Source of the DNA: Halomonas icarae | GTDB taxonomy: Bacteria > Pseudomonadota > Gammaproteobacteria > Pseudomonadales > Halomonadaceae | Assembly: GCF_009901955.1 (NCBI RefSeq) | Contig: NZ_WUTS01000001.1 | Coordinates: 434,001-498,000, forward strand | Direction of reading: 5' to 3' | DNA length: 64,000 bases | Part shown: piece by piece, positions 61,223 to 64,000 of the stretch | Numbering within the stretch: position 1 is the stretch's first letter | Layout of the letters: each line of letters opens with the position of its first letter | Program-made: the position numbers and the translations under genes | Notes under the pieces: model-generated | The model's database searches: none | The model's input: only the letters and a program-made list of their open reading frames with translations | What the model was told of the DNA's origin: nothing

Positions 61223-62791
61223 ATGATGCTATCCCCAGCGCAAGGCCTAAGTGTTTTGGCCCTGACGCTTACCCCTCTTGCTGCTGCTACTGCGGTAGCC
61301 TCCGATCAGTCACTGATTGACCAATATTGCTCGGGCTGTCATCAGGCCAGCGACGAGTCAGGCTCCTGGAGTCGAATCAGTCAGCAGCGTAAGACGCCCG
61401 AGGGTTGGGACATGACGGTGGCGCGGATGCAGGTCATGCATGGGCTTGAACTGCCGAACGATGCACGTCGCGATATTGTTAAGTACCTGGCCGACACTCG
61501 GGGGCTTGCCCCAGAGGAGAGTGAAACGCAGCGTGCCCTGATCGAGCGGCGCCTTAACCGCATCGAGTCATTTGACCACCCCATTTATCAGGAGATGTGT
61601 GCACGATGTCATACGGGAGGCCGCGCTCAACTACAGCGGCGCTCCCAAGGCGAGTGGGAGCATCTGGTTAATTTTCACATAGGCCAGTTTCAGACCACAG
61701 AATACCAGTCCATGGCCCGAGATCGTGACTGGTTTGGCGTCGCTTTGGACGAGATCGTCCCCTGGCTGGCGGAAACTCAGGGGCTGACGAGCGAAGCCTG
61801 GGAGGCTTGGCAGCAGGCCGAGCCCCATGAACCGGAGGGTGAGTGGCAGCTCTGGGGCCACTGGCCCGGCGAGGGCGACTTCTACGCTGATGTCAGTGTG
61901 GTCGCTGCTGAAGGCGAGGATGCCTACAGGGTTGCACTGGATGGTGCCTTCACCGATGGGCGAAGACTCGACGGTGAGGGTCAGGCGGTCGTCTATACCG
62001 GTTATGAATGGCGCGCTCGCCTGACCCTCAACGGCCGCGACTTCAAGCAGGTGCTGGACCTCTCCCGGGAGCATCCTGGTGGGCGCATCTTTGACGATCA
62101 TGATGATGCCCTGGGCATGCAGGTCACCATGCTGCCTCAGGAGGCCCAGGCGGCCAATCTGGTTGCTAGCCTGCCCGCCTCACTCAAGGCAGGCGAGCGT
62201 CGTCGTCTGGTGTTATTGGGTCATGGTCTGGACAAGGGCGAGATCGACCTGGGTGAGCATGTAACCCTGCGGCGGGTGGTGGAGCGCAGCGCGCATCGCC
62301 TGGTGATGGACGTCGAGGCCGATAGCCTGCTCCCCACCGGCTGGTTGCCGGTGACGGTAGGTGAGAGCAGCGCCGACGCGCTCTTAGCCGGCTATCGGCA
62401 GGTTGACCGCCTGGAGGTGAGTCCTGCGCTTGGGGTGGCGCGTATCGGCAACGACAAGACGCCGCCAGTCAGTGGTGTGTTTACCGCCGCCGGTTATACC
62501 CAGATGGGTGACGAGACGCTCCCCTTGGGACAAGTGCCCGTGCGCTGGGATGTCGCGCCCTGGGACGACATCGCTGAGCGTGACGAAGATGTGAAGTTCG
62601 CCGGCGTGATGGATGCGGCGACTGGCGTCTTCAGTCCCGCTGGTGCGGGTCCCAATCCCCAACGCCAGTACAACGCCAATAGTGTGGGCAACCTACGCGT
62701 GACCGCAGCGGTGGAGGGCCAGCCTGAGATTCAGGACGAGGCGCAGCTGATCGTTACCGTGCAGCGCTGGAACAACCCACCGCTTCGTTAA
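61223..62791 (+). CDS. qhpA: Quinohemoprotein amine dehydrogenase alpha subunit (diheme)
   Basis: Periplasmic two-heme subunit of the enzyme that oxidises primary amines to aldehydes and passes electrons to a cytochrome or azurin. It has 522 residues with a signal peptide about 1-27. Two c-type heme sites, CSGCH (Cys36) and CARCH (Cys126), lie in the N-terminal cytochrome domain, followed by three beta-rich domains to the C-terminus (for example RLEVSPALGVARIGNDK). This matches the 60-kDa alpha subunit, called PeaA in Pseudomonas. The ATG at 61223 (an ATG also at 61226) has AGGAGA upstream. The radical SAM maturation gene follows 10 bp later. Confidence 0.92.
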   Translation: MMLSPAQGLSVLALTLTPLAAATAVASDQSLIDQYCSGCHQASDESGSWSRISQQRKTPEGWDMTVARMQVMHGLELPNDARRDIVKYLADTRGLAPEESETQRALIERRLNRIESFDHPIYQEMCARCHTGGRAQLQRRSQGEWEHLVNFHIGQFQTTEYQSMARDRDWFGVALDEIVPWLAETQGLTSEAWEAWQQAEPHEPEGEWQLWGHWPGEGDFYADVSVVAAEGEDAYRVALDGAFTDGRRLDGEGQAVVYTGYEWRARLTLNGRDFKQVLDLSREHPGGRIFDDHDDALGMQVTMLPQEAQAANLVASLPASLKAGERRRLVLLGHGLDKGEIDLGEHVTLRRVVERSAHRLVMDVEADSLLPTGWLPVTVGESSADALLAGYRQVDRLEVSPALGVARIGNDKTPPVSGVFTAAGYTQMGDETLPLGQVPVRWDVAPWDDIAERDEDVKFAGVMDAATGVFSPAGAGPNPQRQYNANSVGNLRVTAAVEGQPEIQDEAQLIVTVQRWNNPPLR

Positions 62792-62801
62792 GGAGAGCAC
62801 C

Positions 62802-64000
62802 ATGGGAATCTTGCAAGCGATACCCCAGAACCTGCATCGCGTGGAAGTGGAAGGCGAGCCGCTCTGGTTCCATATCCCCACCACCAGTCTTTTCGCCCCG
62901 GACGACCTCAGCGAGGAGCTGCTGGCGCTGGCCAGTCGTGGCGAAGGGTTGGACAGCCAGGCTCTACCCCATCACCTGAAGGCTCTGGGTGGTGATATCG
63001 AGGCGCGACTGGAGCAGCTCAAGTCGCTGAAGCTTATCACCGATGGGGTCGTTCAGGCCTACAATCCCACGGTCGAGGTGGAGCAATTCCCCCTCTCCAC
63101 CGTGGTGATTAACGTCAATACCGGCTGCAACCTGAGCTGCAGCTACTGCTACAAGGAAGATCTGGACAATCCTCGGGATGGCAAGAAGATGGACCTGGCC
63201 ACTGCACAGGCGTCCATCGAAATGGTGCTGCGTGAGGCCCCACAGCGGGATCGTTATAACATCGTCTTCTTCGGCGGCGAACCACTCAGCAACATGCCAC
63301 TAATCCGCCAGGTGGTCGAGTGGGCCGAGGCACGGATCCATGGGCTTGGCAAGACAGTGGACTTCACCTTGACCACCAATGCCACCTTGCTATCCGAGGA
63401 AAAGATCGCCTTCTTCGACGCGCACCGTTTCGGCCTGACGGTGAGCATGGATGGCCCCAAGGCGATTCATGACAAGAACCGCATCGCCGTCAATGGGCAG
63501 GGAACCTATGACCTGGTGGCCAAGCGTATCGCGCCATTGCTGGCCAATTACCGCTCGCGGCCAGTGGGGGCCCGGGTCACCCTGACTCGTGGGGTGACCG
63601 ATGTGATCGGTATCCATGACCACCTGGTCAACGAGCTGGGGTTCGCCGAGGCGGGGTTTGCGCCGGTCACCTCCGGGGACATGGCCGCCTACAACCTTAC
63701 CAGCGAAGAGCTCAAGACGGTCTTTGACGGCATGGTAGAACTCGGCGAGCGTGCCGTGTCGGCTGCCATCGACGGGCGCGATATCGGCTTCGGCAACTTC
63801 AACCAGTTGCTTACCGACCTCTGGGAGGGGCGCAGCAAGGCAGTACCCTGTGGCGCTGGCCTCGGGCTGGTCTCGGTGGATCACCAGGGGGATGTCCACC
63901 TCTGTCACCGCTTTACCGGCTCTGACATGCCAACCTTCGGCAATGTCGATGACGGCCTCGATCATTCGGGGCTCAAGCAGTTTATCGAGGCGCGGTCCGA
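62802..64000 (+). CDS. qhpD: Radical SAM maturase of quinohemoprotein amine dehydrogenase, cut by the window edge
   Basis: Forms the intra-chain thioether cross-links between Cys and Asp/Glu side chains in the gamma subunit, a step needed before the CTQ cofactor is made. The frame is open for 399 codons to the window end. The SAM cluster motif is CNLSCSYCYKED with Cys109, Cys113 and Cys116; FFGGEPL follows near 155. A SPASM-like auxiliary-cluster region starts at CGAGLGLV (Cys350), with LCHRF soon after. ATG 62802 follows AAGGAGAG. The position right behind the alpha subunit gene is the known order of this locus; the gamma and beta subunit genes should lie past 64000. Confidence 0.93.
   Translation, partial: MGILQAIPQNLHRVEVEGEPLWFHIPTTSLFAPDDLSEELLALASRGEGLDSQALPHHLKALGGDIEARLEQLKSLKLITDGVVQAYNPTVEVEQFPLSTVVINVNTGCNLSCSYCYKEDLDNPRDGKKMDLATAQASIEMVLREAPQRDRYNIVFFGGEPLSNMPLIRQVVEWAEARIHGLGKTVDFTLTTNATLLSEEKIAFFDAHRFGLTVSMDGPKAIHDKNRIAVNGQGTYDLVAKRIAPLLANYRSRPVGARVTLTRGVTDVIGIHDHLVNELGFAEAGFAPVTSGDMAAYNLTSEELKTVFDGMVELGERAVSAAIDGRDIGFGNFNQLLTDLWEGRSKAVPCGAGLGLVSVDHQGDVHLCHRFTGSDMPTFGNVDDGLDHSGLKQFIEARS

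Overview
The window is high-GC, gene-dense bacterial chromosome, most likely from a moderately halophilic gammaproteobacterium of the Halomonas group. Three observations support this: the leuCDB-asd-fimV-truA-trpF-accD-folC-dedD-cvpA-purF-metZ order matches the Pseudomonas-type layout; several genes are typical gammaproteobacterial ones (rlmM, epmC, tusA, slyA-like, fadBA); and small palindromic repeats of a kind I associate with Halomonas genomes are scattered between genes. The genus is inference. I see no insertion sequence, prophage, CRISPR array, rRNA or tRNA.

Layout. 1-5.4 kb: leuS (3' end cut by the window edge), a zinc-ribbon protein, an unrecognised membrane protein and a LysR regulator divergent from leuC. 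5.4-24.3 kb: a biosynthetic block with leucine (leuCDB), aspartate semialdehyde (asd), the polar hub protein FimV, tRNA pseudouridine (truA), tryptophan (trpFBA), fatty acid (accD), folate (folC), dedD-cvpA-purF and methionine (metZ). 24.4-30.8 kb: cytochrome b561, a YceI protein, an orphan 2-oxoglutarate dioxygenase, a PAS-GGDEF-EAL protein, a MATE exporter and an XRE-cupin regulator. 31.0-35.8 kb: a molybdenum cofactor operon, mobA-mobB-moeA-moaC/D-moaE-moaA, in which MoaC and MoaD are one polypeptide. 36-42.6 kb: a compact H-NS-like protein with an AT-hook, an RNase J-type nuclease, a polar amino acid (probably cystine) ABC transporter, a 53-residue orphan protein and gdhA. 42.9-57.4 kb: rlmM, tusA, norM, epmC, a fused two-domain 2-oxoacid dehydrogenase E1, tatD, an ABC-F ATPase, a universal stress protein, a SlyA-like regulator and several conserved proteins of unknown function. 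57.5-60.9 kb: the fatty acid oxidation operon fadBA. 61.2-64.0 kb: the start of a quinohemoprotein amine dehydrogenase locus, with the diheme alpha subunit followed by the radical SAM enzyme that modifies the small subunit. The rest lies beyond the window.

Points most worth a second look: the MoaC-MoaD fusion; a pair of inverted dispersed repeats around leuCD; 7-bp-period arrays that begin at the stop codons of three unrelated genes; a double GGGGTCAGACCCC palindrome inserted in frame in folC; a 19-bp tandem array before fimV; a probable catalytically dead DnaQ-like protein next to tatD; the stand-alone fused E1; the 96-residue H-NS/AT-hook protein with a palindrome over its own promoter; and a structured, terminator-ended intergenic stretch near 40.7 kb that could encode a small RNA.
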